Below, piece by piece: positions 45,161 through 53,929 of a stretch of 64,000 bases of DNA (position 1 is the first letter of the stretch; every line of letters starts with the position of its first letter). Both the position numbers and the translations under genes were made by a program. Origin of the DNA: Peribacillus cavernae (GTDB taxonomy: Bacteria; Bacillota; Bacilli; Bacillales; DSM-1321); assembly GCF_003989135.1 (NCBI RefSeq), contig NZ_RYZZ01000020.1:108422-172421 (forward strand). Direction: 5' to 3'. Under the pieces are notes generated by a model, which saw only the letters and a program-made list of their open reading frames with translations, ran no database searches and was not told where the DNA came from.

Positions 45161-45195
45161 TACTTTTTGTATAGAAAGGGGGATGAACTGTTACT

Positions 45196-45335
45196 ATGCA
45201 GTATTAGTCTGCTGTGTTTCTAGTAAGGGAAAGATGATAGTCGTGCTAATCTGAGAAATATCGCCATTGAAATGATTGCCGATCTGTATAAAACTCGTTG
45301 GAAAATAGAGAAGTTTTTATGGATCAGACAACGCT
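45196..45335 (+). pseudogene. Dead start of the dehydrogenase gene plus IS4 scrap
   Basis: ATG 45196 and its surroundings repeat the start of the dehydrogenase gene at 48196 (GAACTGTTAC then ATGCAGTA), but a TAG follows after three codons. From about 45255 the reading IAIEMIADLYKTRWKIEKFLWIRQR is the glutamate-containing Y-R-E-K block of an IS4-type transposase; nothing else of that element remains. This shows that the promoter copy was left behind by a rearrangement. Confidence 0.7.
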
Positions 45336-45442
45336 TTTGCGATTGACTGAACATCTCAAATGGATTGTATTATTTAAAAATACTTATTTCCTTTTAACAA
45401 AAGATTTCAAGTGGTTCTAAAAAAAGGGAAAGGACTGAAGAT

Positions 45443-46759
45443 ATGAAGGATATTAAAGTGAATTCTAACTATCGTTCCAAGATTCTCCTTCTTATGTTTT
45501 TTGGTGCAGCTATCAACTATATGGATCGCTCAAATATTGGTATTGCAGCTCCATTAATCGCCGAGCATTTCCAATTTAATGATGCCCAAATGGGTATTAT
45601 TTTATCTTCTGTGTTGTGGACATATATGATCGTCCAAATACCCATGGGAATTTTAATCGATAAATTTGGTTCCCGGATTATGGTTTTTGTGGGTGTATTA
45701 GTATGGTCCGTCACGACGGGACTTACTGGAATAGCTACTGGGTTTACAAGTCTTTTACTCTATCGGATGGCGATGGGATTAGGAGAAGCACCTACTTTCC
45801 CTGCCTTTAGTCGAGCTGCTTCACAATGGTTTCCTACGAATGAAAGAGGAAAGGCCAATGCTTCCTTTATCTCCGCAGTAATGTTCGGGTCAGCATTCAC
45901 ACCTCCGTTGGTCACTTTTTTCATGATTAGATTTGGTTGGGCAAGTGCATTTTTTGTAACGGGTTTAATTAGCATCATTTGGGCATTTCTCTGGTGGAAA
46001 TACTTTAGAAACCGTCCCGTTGAATCTTCTTACGTCTCACAAAAAGAGCTCTCTGTTATCGGCGATACAGATGAAAAATATTCACCAGCGAACATTCGAA
46101 TGTATGCCTTATTAAAATATCGCAATGTATGGGCCTTAATGATTGGACTATTTGCTATCAATTATGTTTTATATATCTTTGTAACGTGGCTACCTACGTT
46201 CCTAGTTAATGCTAAAAACCTATCGCTGTCGAAAACAGGATTTATTGCCATGATTCCCTACGTGTTTGCCTTCATATTGGTCTGGGTTTTTGGATTAATG
46301 TCCGATCGACTGGTTCGGAAAGGCTGGTCTTCGATAAAGTCATGTCGTACATTGGCGGTTATTGGCATGACCATTTCCCTGTCTATCCTACTGGCTGTTC
46401 AAGTAGAAAGTATCTTTTGGGTTATTCTGTTTTTAAGTCTTTCTTTAGGCGGGGTAATGGCAGCTAATGGAGTCATATGGGCACTCCCAGGAGCTATCTC
46501 GAAATCAAACTATGTAGGAAGAATCGGCGCTCTCCAAAACTTTGCAGGGAATATTGGGGGGGCACTAGCTCCACTGATTACAGGGTTTATTGTGCAATCT
46601 ACAGGATCATTTACCGTTCCCCTTTCCATTGGAGGAGGATTGGCATTAATAGCGATACTATCCTATCTTTTCCTGATGAAAGAGCAACCGACATTAATTG
46701 GTGATCATAATCTATCTAATGATACAAGTAAATATATTGATGCAAATCATTCTATATAA
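45443..46759 (+). CDS. MFS carrier, anion:cation symporter family
   Basis: This 438-residue transporter with 12 segments belongs to the ACS (hexuronate/tartrate/phthalate) family: AAINYMDRSNIGIAAPLIAEHF at segment 1, DKFGSRIMVFVGVLVWS as motif A, and RMAMGLGEAPTFPAFSRAASQWFPTNERGKA in segment 4/5. Such carriers import organic anions with protons. Its ribosome site is AAAGGGAAAGGA. With the next gene it probably forms a unit driven by the first sigma-54 promoter. The substrate is probably a hydroxy acid, by context. Confidence 0.88.
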   Translation: MKDIKVNSNYRSKILLLMFFGAAINYMDRSNIGIAAPLIAEHFQFNDAQMGIILSSVLWTYMIVQIPMGILIDKFGSRIMVFVGVLVWSVTTGLTGIATGFTSLLLYRMAMGLGEAPTFPAFSRAASQWFPTNERGKANASFISAVMFGSAFTPPLVTFFMIRFGWASAFFVTGLISIIWAFLWWKYFRNRPVESSYVSQKELSVIGDTDEKYSPANIRMYALLKYRNVWALMIGLFAINYVLYIFVTWLPTFLVNAKNLSLSKTGFIAMIPYVFAFILVWVFGLMSDRLVRKGWSSIKSCRTLAVIGMTISLSILLAVQVESIFWVILFLSLSLGGVMAANGVIWALPGAISKSNYVGRIGALQNFAGNIGGALAPLITGFIVQSTGSFTVPLSIGGGLALIAILSYLFLMKEQPTLIGDHNLSNDTSKYIDANHSI

Positions 46760-46774
46760 AGGTGTGTGATTAAA

Positions 46775-48052
46775 ATGGCTGTTTTAGAAAGTGGGTTTGA
46801 CTTTGAAAGTCCAATGATGTATAAGGTTCTACAACATTTTGATGATAGGATGCTAAGTAAAACGAAAATTCATTCTGTTATCCGGGATCAATTTCATGAT
46901 GAAGCCATTAAAAACGTAATAAAACCTAATATGAAAATTGCTGTGGCTGTTGGTAGTAGGGGAATAAGACATATATCCTTTATTGTTCGCACAGTAATCG
47001 ATCTATTAAAAGAATTAGGCGCTGCTCCGTTTATAGTTCCCGCGATGGCCAGCCATGGTGGAGGAGAAGGGGAGGGACAAAGGACTGTTTTGTCCAACTA
47101 TGGTATAACCGAGGAAACCATGGGGGTACCTATTAATTCCTCTATGGAAACAATAGAATTAAGTACAGTGAACGGAGTACCTGTATATTTTAGTAAGACC
47201 GCTTATGAAAGCGACTTCATTATTCCTATTTGCAGAATCAAACCACATACCGATTTTAAAGGCCCTATTGAAAGTGGCGTTTATAAAATGCTTTGTGTTG
47301 GTTTGGGCAAGCACAAAGGTGCCTCAACCATCCATAGCGCCGGATTCGCAGCCTTTCCTGCACTTATTCCCGCTGCTGGACAGTATATTATTGATAACGC
47401 TCCGGTAGGTCTTGCGGTTTGTATAGTAGAGAACAGCTATGATGAAGTCGAGAATGTTTACGTTATACCAAAGGAATTAATCCCAGTTGAAGAACCCAAA
47501 CTCCTGGAGAAGGCTAAAAACTTGTTGGCGAAGATCAATATTGATCCAATCGATTTATTAATTGTTGATCAATTGGGAAAAGACATCAGTGGAGAAGGAA
47601 TGGATCCTAATGTTACAGGAAGATCACCAGTACCAGGAGTTCCTTTCGAGGGAATATCCACCATCCAACGAATAGCCGTTTTGGATTTAACAGACGAAAC
47701 CCACGGAAACGCAACAGGAATTGGTATGGCAGATTTAACAACCATAAAGTGTTTCAATAAAATAGATCTTAAAGTGACCTATGCTAATGTACTAACAGCA
47801 GGACTTTTTCAAAGTGCAAAAATACCTGTAATGCTGGAGAATGACCGTGAAGTTTTGGCAGTTGGTCTAAAGTCTGCAACTTTAGTTCCTTCTCAGAAGG
47901 CTCGTGTTGTTCGTGTTAAGGATACTCTTCATCTTTCGGATTTTTGGGTTTCAGAAACTATAGCAAAGGAACTTTCCAATAATCCGTATTTTACCATTAC
48001 AAATGAGAAACAACGCTTTACATTTGATTCAAAAGGGAGTTTAGAATGGTAA
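46775..48052 (+). CDS. LarA-like (DUF2088) racemase/epimerase family protein
   Basis: This 425-residue protein has the N-terminal LarA domain (DUF2088) and a family-typical C-terminal half. Lactate racemase LarA uses a nickel-pincer nucleotide to swap a hydride at a hydroxy acid carbon. Conserved-looking histidines and lysines are in AMASHGGGEGEG, CRIKPHTDFKGP and GLGKHKGAS. ATG 46775 follows AAAGGTGTG; a GTG at 46766 is in frame but overlaps that site. It follows the MFS gene by 15 bases. By context it may interconvert stereoisomers of tartrate, malate or a related acid for the dehydrogenase downstream. The cofactor genes larB, larC and larE are not in the window. Confidence 0.82.
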   Translation: MAVLESGFDFESPMMYKVLQHFDDRMLSKTKIHSVIRDQFHDEAIKNVIKPNMKIAVAVGSRGIRHISFIVRTVIDLLKELGAAPFIVPAMASHGGGEGEGQRTVLSNYGITEETMGVPINSSMETIELSTVNGVPVYFSKTAYESDFIIPICRIKPHTDFKGPIESGVYKMLCVGLGKHKGASTIHSAGFAAFPALIPAAGQYIIDNAPVGLAVCIVENSYDEVENVYVIPKELIPVEEPKLLEKAKNLLAKINIDPIDLLIVDQLGKDISGEGMDPNVTGRSPVPGVPFEGISTIQRIAVLDLTDETHGNATGIGMADLTTIKCFNKIDLKVTYANVLTAGLFQSAKIPVMLENDREVLAVGLKSATLVPSQKARVVRVKDTLHLSDFWVSETIAKELSNNPYFTITNEKQRFTFDSKGSLEW

Positions 48053-48079
48053 TATTTCAAATGATACTAGCGCATACGG

Positions 48080-48094
48080 TGCAACACTGTTGCA
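48080..48094. promoter_or_regulatory. Enhancer palindrome, copy 2
   Basis: TGCAACACTGTTGCA, identical to 45077-45091, 67 bases upstream of the second -24 element. Confidence 0.7.
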
Positions 48095-48146
48095 ATGTTC
48101 AACATTAGAATATTTTAAAAAGAGCGCTATATTCAACCTCTACTCT

Positions 48147-48163
48147 TGGCATGTTTCTTGCAT
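48147..48163 (+). promoter_or_regulatory. Sigma-54 promoter, copy 2
   Basis: TGGCAT (48147-48152) and TTGCAT (48158-48163) with correct GG/GC spacing, 33 bases before the dehydrogenase ATG. The whole segment from about 48073 to 48204 repeats 45070-45204. Confidence 0.9.
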
Positions 48164-48195
48164 TACTTTTTGTATAGGAAGGGGGAACTGTTACG

Positions 48196-49278
48196 ATGCA
48201 GTACTATTCATTAGCCGTGATTCCGGGAGATGGGGTCGGTCCAGAAGTTATGAAAGAGGCTTTAAACATTCTTCATGTGATAGAAGAATTGCACGGAGGT
48301 ATGAAATTTGATAGTCAAACGTTTGATTGGAATTGTGACTATTATGTAAAGCATGGAAATATGATGCCCGCCAACGGGCTTGAGATTTTGCAGGATTTTG
48401 ATGCAATCTTATTCGGAGCCGTTGGTTCGCCCCTTGTTCCCGATCATATATCGGTATGGGAGCTAATTCTTCCGATACGCCGCAGGTTTGAACAATATGT
48501 TAACATGCGGCCGATTAAACTGCTGCACGGATTAGAAAGCCCCTTAAGAAATAAAGGGCACGATGATCTGGATTTTGTTGTGATCCGTGAAAATACGGAA
48601 GGTGAGTATACGAATATGGGTGGGAGGCTATACCAGGGCTTGCCATATGAAATGGCATTGCAAAATAACGTGTTTACGAGATTCGGAACCGAGCGCATTA
48701 TTCAATACGCTTATGATTATGCAGAACACCACCGGCGAAAAAATGTAACAGCAGCGACAAAATCGAATGCCATGAATTTTACAATGACGTTTTGGGATGA
48801 AATTGTGAAAGAAGTAAGTGGAAAATATCCGGACATTCATACGAATCTTTATCACGTTGATGCGTTGGCCGCTTATTTTGTGACATCGCCTGAACGATTT
48901 GATGTCGTTGTCGCCAGTAATTTGTTCGGAGATATATTATCCGATCTTGGAGGTGCGATCGTTGGAGGACTCGGTATTGGTCCATCAGGAAATATCAATC
49001 CTGAGAAAAAGTATCCCTCGATGTTTGAGCCGGTTCACGGGTCAGCACCTGACATTGCAGGTAAAGGAATTGCCAACCCTATTGCCCAGATTTGGAGTGT
49101 GGCCATGATGCTTGATCATTTAGGATTTAAGGAGGCATATGATCTTATTCTGGACAGTATTGAAAAAGTGCTTATCGATGGTGTATTTAGAACGCCGGAC
49201 TTAGGGGGAGATGCTTCAACAAGGGAGTTGGGGAATGCAATAGCTAATACTTTAAAGAAGACTGCGGGTATTAAATGA
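48196..49278 (+). CDS. Tartrate/D-malate dehydrogenase (decarboxylating)
   Basis: This is a 360-residue enzyme of the isocitrate/isopropylmalate dehydrogenase superfamily, TtuC/DmlA/YcsA type. It oxidises D-malate or tartrate with NAD and a divalent metal, with decarboxylation. Landmarks: IPGDGVGPEVMKEAL, the substrate arginines in PIRRRFEQYVNMRPIK, VVIRENTEGEYTNMGG, the metal aspartates in VVASNLFGDILSDLGG and the nucleotide loop EPVHGSAPDIAGKGIANP. ATG 48196 follows GGAAGGGGG. It is first in a likely operon with MFS, SDR, ALDH and racemase-like genes. D-malate and tartrate activity cannot be told apart here. Confidence 0.9.
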   Translation: MQYYSLAVIPGDGVGPEVMKEALNILHVIEELHGGMKFDSQTFDWNCDYYVKHGNMMPANGLEILQDFDAILFGAVGSPLVPDHISVWELILPIRRRFEQYVNMRPIKLLHGLESPLRNKGHDDLDFVVIRENTEGEYTNMGGRLYQGLPYEMALQNNVFTRFGTERIIQYAYDYAEHHRRKNVTAATKSNAMNFTMTFWDEIVKEVSGKYPDIHTNLYHVDALAAYFVTSPERFDVVVASNLFGDILSDLGGAIVGGLGIGPSGNINPEKKYPSMFEPVHGSAPDIAGKGIANPIAQIWSVAMMLDHLGFKEAYDLILDSIEKVLIDGVFRTPDLGGDASTRELGNAIANTLKKTAGIK

Positions 49279-49307
49279 ACATCAATTTAATAAGGCTGGT
49301 GTAAATA

Positions 49308-50648
49308 ATGGGAACCGATGTAGCCAATACAAACAACCCAATTGAGAAATCCGTGATTAACAAAATTAAGTTTCGTGTTATCCCGTTTGTGGTCATTTTA
49401 TATGTCGTAAGTTATCTCGACCGGGTGAATTTAGGCTATTCGGCATTGGAATTGAACGAAGATTTAGGCATCACAAGTGCCCAGTTTGGTTTAATGGCCG
49501 GGATATTTTTTATCGGGTATTTTCTTTTCGAGATACCTAGCAACATGTTTATGCATAAGGTCGGTGCACGAATTTGGATTGCTCGCATTCTAGTTAGCTG
49601 GGGTATTGTTGCAATGGCAACCGGCTTTGCTCAAAATGTGACTCATCTTTATATTTTGCGTTTTATATTAGGGATAGGGGAAGCGGGGTTTTTCCCGGGA
49701 ATTCTTTTATACCTAACATACTGGTTTCCAGCACGTGAGCGTGCCAGAGTAGTTGCTATGTTTATGGTAGCGCTTCCGATTTCTTATATTATCGGTGCTC
49801 CAATTTCCGGTGTGATTCTTGATTATGTCCATTGGGGCGGGCTAGCCAGTTGGCGTTGGTTATTTATACTTGAAGGGTTTCCTGCGGTGGCTTTAGGCGT
49901 CCTAACGTTTTTTATTCTTGCAGACAGGCCCGGTGATGCAAAGTGGCTAACAAATAAAGAAAAAGCTTGGTTAAAACAGGAGCTGGAACAGGAAAATCAG
50001 AAAAAAACGGGAAAGCATCAGTTGTCTACAAAAGAAGTTATATTAAATGGCCGGATTTGGTTGTTGGGGTTTATCTATTTTTGTATTGTAATTGCTTTGT
50101 ATGGAGTAGGCTTTTGGGTTCCTCAAATCGTAGAAAGCCTTTCAGAATCGATATCAAATACGCAAGTTGGTTTAATTACGGCGATTCCTTATGTCTTTGG
50201 CGGTATTGTGATGGTCTGGTGGGGGCGACACTCTGACAGAACACTTGAACGACGGTACCATACAGCGATCCCGCTGATTGTTTGTGCCGCGGGACTTGCG
50301 GTATTAGGGCTTGTTGCGAATAATATCGTTTTGTCAATTGCGGTTTTGACGGTTGTGATCATTGCCACTTTTAGTTTCTTTGGGCCATTCTGGTCTCTGC
50401 CATCATCATTTTTAACTGAGTATTCGGCTGCAGTAGGTATTGCTAGCATTAATTCGTTAGGAAACTTGGGGGGATTCCTCGGACCTTATGCTATTGGGAT
50501 GGTCACTCAGGCGACTGGAAATCTATACAGCGGTCTCTATGTCATTGTCGTGTTTTTAGTTATTGGTTTCTTCGTGACGCTTGGCGGTTCGCGTTTTGCC
50601 AAAAGCGAATTAAACAAAGGAGGTATGCAAAATGAGGTTAAACAATAA
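49308..50648 (+). CDS. MFS carrier, anion:cation symporter family (TtuB-like)
   Basis: This is a 446-residue, 12-segment carrier of the same family as the one at 45443 but clearly different in sequence: YVVSYLDRVNLGYSALELNEDLGI at segment 1 and RFILGIGEAGFFPGILLYLTYWFPARERARV in segment 4/5, a form typical of tartrate (TtuB) and phthalate carriers. It starts 29 bases after the dehydrogenase and its end overlaps the start of the SDR gene by 17 bases, so all are co-transcribed. Confidence 0.88.
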   Translation: MGTDVANTNNPIEKSVINKIKFRVIPFVVILYVVSYLDRVNLGYSALELNEDLGITSAQFGLMAGIFFIGYFLFEIPSNMFMHKVGARIWIARILVSWGIVAMATGFAQNVTHLYILRFILGIGEAGFFPGILLYLTYWFPARERARVVAMFMVALPISYIIGAPISGVILDYVHWGGLASWRWLFILEGFPAVALGVLTFFILADRPGDAKWLTNKEKAWLKQELEQENQKKTGKHQLSTKEVILNGRIWLLGFIYFCIVIALYGVGFWVPQIVESLSESISNTQVGLITAIPYVFGGIVMVWWGRHSDRTLERRYHTAIPLIVCAAGLAVLGLVANNIVLSIAVLTVVIIATFSFFGPFWSLPSSFLTEYSAAVGIASINSLGNLGGFLGPYAIGMVTQATGNLYSGLYVIVVFLVIGFFVTLGGSRFAKSELNKGGMQNEVKQ

Positions 50649-51393
50649 AGTAGTCATTATTACAGGGGCTGGAGGCGGGATGGGGCTTAAGACCGTCACA
50701 CGTTTTCTTGAAGAAGGAGCAAAAGTCGTTGCAACGGATTTAACGGTGGATATTATTCATGAACAGTTAGGTGGCAATGCTGCCGATGATCAACTTCTTA
50801 TTGTTAAGGCAGATATAACAGAGGACCGCGACATTGAAAAACTTGTTCAACAAACAGTTAACCGATTTGGAGGAGTGGATGTTTTAGTAAATGTGGCGGG
50901 GATTGCCCAGACAGCTACACCGATTGAAGATGTTTCAAATGAAACATGGGATCGCATCATGTCGATTAACACGAAATCGTTATTTCTCACAAGCCGTGCG
51001 GTTGTCCCGGTCATGAAAAAACAAAAAACCGGGGTCATCATTAACGTTGCTTCAATTGCGGCTGTGCGGCCGCGTCCTGGTTTGAATGCCTATATTGCCT
51101 CAAAAGGAGCGGCACTCGCTTTTACGCAAGCACTGGCAATTGAACTGGCTGACCATAAAATTCGTGTTAACGCAATTAATCCGGGACCTGCCGATACGAA
51201 GATGCTGGGGCAGTTTGCAGCAGAAGGGGTTAATATAGAAGAAACGAAAGAGGCTATTTTTCGAAACAGTGTTCCGCTTGGTGAGTTGATCCAACCGGAG
51301 GATATTGCAAATGCTGCTGTTTATTTAAGTTCCGACGAGGCGAAAAGAGTAACCGGAGCAATCTTTAACATTGACGGCGGAAGAGGAATTTAG
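50632..51393 (+). CDS. Short-chain dehydrogenase/reductase
   Basis: This is a 253-residue classical SDR: nucleotide site TGAGGGMG (residues about 11-18), NVAGIA, catalytic Ser in NVASIAAV, Tyr/Lys in YIASK, and the C-terminal GAIFNIDGGRGI. It would oxidise or reduce a hydroxyl of an intermediate with NAD(P). ATG 50632 has AAAGGAGG at seven bases, within the end of the MFS gene. The substrate is unknown; in tartrate routes SDRs of this kind reduce semialdehydes. Confidence 0.88.
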   Translation: MRLNNKVVIITGAGGGMGLKTVTRFLEEGAKVVATDLTVDIIHEQLGGNAADDQLLIVKADITEDRDIEKLVQQTVNRFGGVDVLVNVAGIAQTATPIEDVSNETWDRIMSINTKSLFLTSRAVVPVMKKQKTGVIINVASIAAVRPRPGLNAYIASKGAALAFTQALAIELADHKIRVNAINPGPADTKMLGQFAAEGVNIEETKEAIFRNSVPLGELIQPEDIANAAVYLSSDEAKRVTGAIFNIDGGRGI

Positions 51394-51412
51394 CTAAAAC
51401 AGAAGGGAGATC

Positions 51413-52867
51413 ATGGGAGTGCAATCTAAACGAATGTATATAAATGGAGAATGGACGGAAAGTATCTCAAAAGAAACGCTGAATGTCCTAAACCCTGCCA
51501 ATTCTGAACGGTTATACGATGTCCCGAGAGGAAATTCAAAAGATATTGACAGAGCAGTGGAAGCGGCTCGAACCGCTTTTGAATCAGAGCAGTGGCAAAC
51601 GTTCAAACCCCATGAACGGGGAAGGATTCTATTTGAGGTGGCGCAAGCAATCCGCAACGAAAAAGAAACGATTGCCGAGATGGAGACGCTGGATTGCGGA
51701 AAGCCGATTACTCAGGCTCGTGCAGATGTGGAAGCAGCTGCCCGATATTTCGAGTATTATGCTGGGGTGGCTGACAAGATTCTGGGTGAAACAATACCTG
51801 TCGAACCGAGCATTCTTGATTATACCGTTCGAGAACCGGTTGGTGTCACAGCACATATTATTCCGTGGAATTACCCGATCCAGATATCCTCACGAAGCAC
51901 TGCAGCAGCCATCGCTACGGGGAATGCTGTCGTCATGAAGCCAGCCGAAGATACACCGGCAACGGCACTGAAGCTTGCTGATATTTTTGAAAAAACCGCT
52001 TTGCCAAAAGGCATTTTTAATGTTGTTACAGGTTATGGTTATGAGGCAGGCACTGCTCTGTCGGATCATCCTGGTGTGGATCATATTACGTTTACCGGAT
52101 CCGTTGAAACCGGAACGGCGGTCATGACGATGGCAGCAAAGCATATTACTCCGGTTACGTTAGAGCTCGGCGGCAAATCGCCGAACATCGTTTTTAGAGA
52201 TTGTAATCAGGAAGAAGCACTAAATGGCGTAATCCGTTCGATTATCCAGAATGCGGGACAAACTTGCTCGGCCGGATCCCGACTGCTCATTGAGTCAACG
52301 TTCCATGATGAATTTGTCGGGAAAGTATGTGAAAGAATGCATGACCTGGTAATAGGACCGGGAATGGATGATCCGGATATCGGGCCGATTTTGTCGGAAA
52401 AACAATTGAACCGGATTGAAGAATTTATGAAACTAGCTAAAGAAGAAAAGGTTGATATTCTCGTTGGGGGAGGAAGAGAACTTGTACAAGGGGCCGAGGG
52501 CGGATATTATTTTCAACCGACCGTATTGGATCATGTTGATTCAGAAAGCAAACTTGCCCAGGAAGAAATTTTTGGTCCTGTCCTAGCTGTGTTTACATTT
52601 GAAACGGAAGCGGAAGCACTGGCCCTTGCAAACCAAACGGAGTATGGATTAGTAACGGGAATTTGGACGACTGATATTGGCCGTGCTCTCCGGCTCGCTG
52701 GAGGAATTCGTGCAGGGCAGATTTTTATTAATAATTACGGAGCAGGCGGTGGGATTCAAATGCCGTTCGGCGGTTATAAGAAAAGCGGTTTCGGACGAGA
52801 AAAAGGATTAGAAGCTTTGAAAAATTACACGCAGGTCAAAAATGTAGCCATTAATACAGGGAGTTGA
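51413..52867 (+). CDS. NAD(P)-dependent aldehyde dehydrogenase
   Basis: This is a full-length ALDH of 484 residues. Landmarks in order: IIPWNYPIQ, KPAEDTPATALKLADI, FTGSVETG, the catalytic glutamate in LELGGKSPNIVF, the catalytic cysteine in QNAGQTCSAGSRL and PFGGYKKSGFGREKG at the end. It resembles betaine-aldehyde/gamma-aminobutyraldehyde-type enzymes, a broad group. ATG 51413 has AAGGGAGA very close (2-3 bases); GTG 51419 is an alternative. It belongs to the operon from 48196. Confidence 0.9.
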   Translation: MGVQSKRMYINGEWTESISKETLNVLNPANSERLYDVPRGNSKDIDRAVEAARTAFESEQWQTFKPHERGRILFEVAQAIRNEKETIAEMETLDCGKPITQARADVEAAARYFEYYAGVADKILGETIPVEPSILDYTVREPVGVTAHIIPWNYPIQISSRSTAAAIATGNAVVMKPAEDTPATALKLADIFEKTALPKGIFNVVTGYGYEAGTALSDHPGVDHITFTGSVETGTAVMTMAAKHITPVTLELGGKSPNIVFRDCNQEEALNGVIRSIIQNAGQTCSAGSRLLIESTFHDEFVGKVCERMHDLVIGPGMDDPDIGPILSEKQLNRIEEFMKLAKEEKVDILVGGGRELVQGAEGGYYFQPTVLDHVDSESKLAQEEIFGPVLAVFTFETEAEALALANQTEYGLVTGIWTTDIGRALRLAGGIRAGQIFINNYGAGGGIQMPFGGYKKSGFGREKGLEALKNYTQVKNVAINTGS

Positions 52868-52917
52868 AGCCCGTTTTTTAAAAGCGTCATGGTTTTTCAT
52901 TCACGAGGAGAATGTAT

Positions 52918-53562
52918 ATGAAACTAGCTTTAATTCATGCCACTACAACTGCGTTAGATCCTATTGTTAGAGCATTTTATGAAGCGGGGAATGAAGTAGA
53001 ACTTCTTCATTTTATGGACACTGGGTTGCTTTCTATGATGGAAGAATACGGTTCGCTAACACCAGAAATTATCCAGCGATTTTCTTTATTAGTTAACTTG
53101 GCTGCTCAATCTGATGTGAACTGTATTCAACTCACTTGTTCTGCCTTTAATAACGTAACCAATATCCTACAACCGCTGTACCCTATTAAGCTATTTCGAT
53201 CGGATGAAGCGATGCTTGATGAAGCACTTGCTTATGAACGTATTGGTTTAGTTTCTACAGTAAGAGAAACACCCATTGCATTAATGAGTTATTTAAGAGA
53301 AAAAAATCCAAGTGTTAAGGTGAAATCCCTAGTAGAACCAGGTCTTATTCATTTGCTCTTTCAAGGAAAGAAAGACCAACATGATGAACAAGTAATGAAA
53401 ATGGTTCATAAATTAGAAGGAGAGGTAGATGCGATTGTCCTTTCCCAATACAGTATGGAGCATATAGCAGATCAGGTTCATTCTTCTGTTCCAATCCTAA
53501 CTGCTCCTAGAGCATCAGCAAAAAGATGCTTAACCTATTTAAAGACTATGTGTTCACCATAA
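52918..53562 (+). CDS. Asp/Glu racemase-superfamily protein
   Basis: This is a 214-residue protein of the Asp/Glu/hydantoin racemase and maleate isomerase superfamily: LALIHATTTALDPIV at the N-terminus and IQLTCSAFNN with the cysteine of the second half-site; the first half-site has HATTTA without a cysteine. ATG 52918 follows GAGGAG at eight bases (ATG 52912 is too close to it). Loss of one of two catalytic cysteines is seen in decarboxylase and isomerase members of this fold. It is last in the operon; a role with a dicarboxylic acid is plausible by context. Confidence 0.75.
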   Translation: MKLALIHATTTALDPIVRAFYEAGNEVELLHFMDTGLLSMMEEYGSLTPEIIQRFSLLVNLAAQSDVNCIQLTCSAFNNVTNILQPLYPIKLFRSDEAMLDEALAYERIGLVSTVRETPIALMSYLREKNPSVKVKSLVEPGLIHLLFQGKKDQHDEQVMKMVHKLEGEVDAIVLSQYSMEHIADQVHSSVPILTAPRASAKRCLTYLKTMCSP

Positions 53563-53679
53563 TTAAACGCGATTGTGTAGATTGAATAAATATCTATTTG
53601 ATTGTATAAGAGAAGATAGAAAAAGGAATTAAAGATTAAAATGCCCTTTAACCCATCTTTTACTGTTTGAAGAATAATT

Positions 53680-53727
53680 AAAGCCAGTTTTTTATGCGTA
53701 AAGCATTGAAACTGGCTTTTTCTCTTT
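53680..53727 (+). terminator. Terminator of the hydroxy-acid operon
   Basis: AAAGCCAGTTT (53680-53690) pairs perfectly with AAACTGGCTTT (53709-53719), followed by TTCTCTTTTTTT. Confidence 0.85.
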
Positions 53728-53807
53728 TTTTGAATGGTTACAATCAGACTTTCACAAAATGCGGGCGACCACTCATATTAGTCGAAGTTAGAATAAGTAA
53801 AATGTTT

Positions 53808-53871
53808 TTGTGATTTTTAGATAATTGTGCTAATATATTGATTAATGATATACCGTATCACTTATCGGTAT
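53808..53871 (+). promoter_or_regulatory. Promoter and probable IclR operator
   Basis: TTGTGA (53808-53813), 17-base spacer, TAATAT (53831-53836). Just after the -10, ATACCG (53850-53855) and CGGTAT (53866-53871) form an inverted repeat over the expected start of transcription, as expected for repression by the IclR protein encoded in the same operon. Confidence 0.6.
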
Positions 53872-53929
53872 GACTCTTCTGTGAATTTACAAAAGAAATT
53901 TTATTAAATTAGTTAGGAGGGATCATTTT

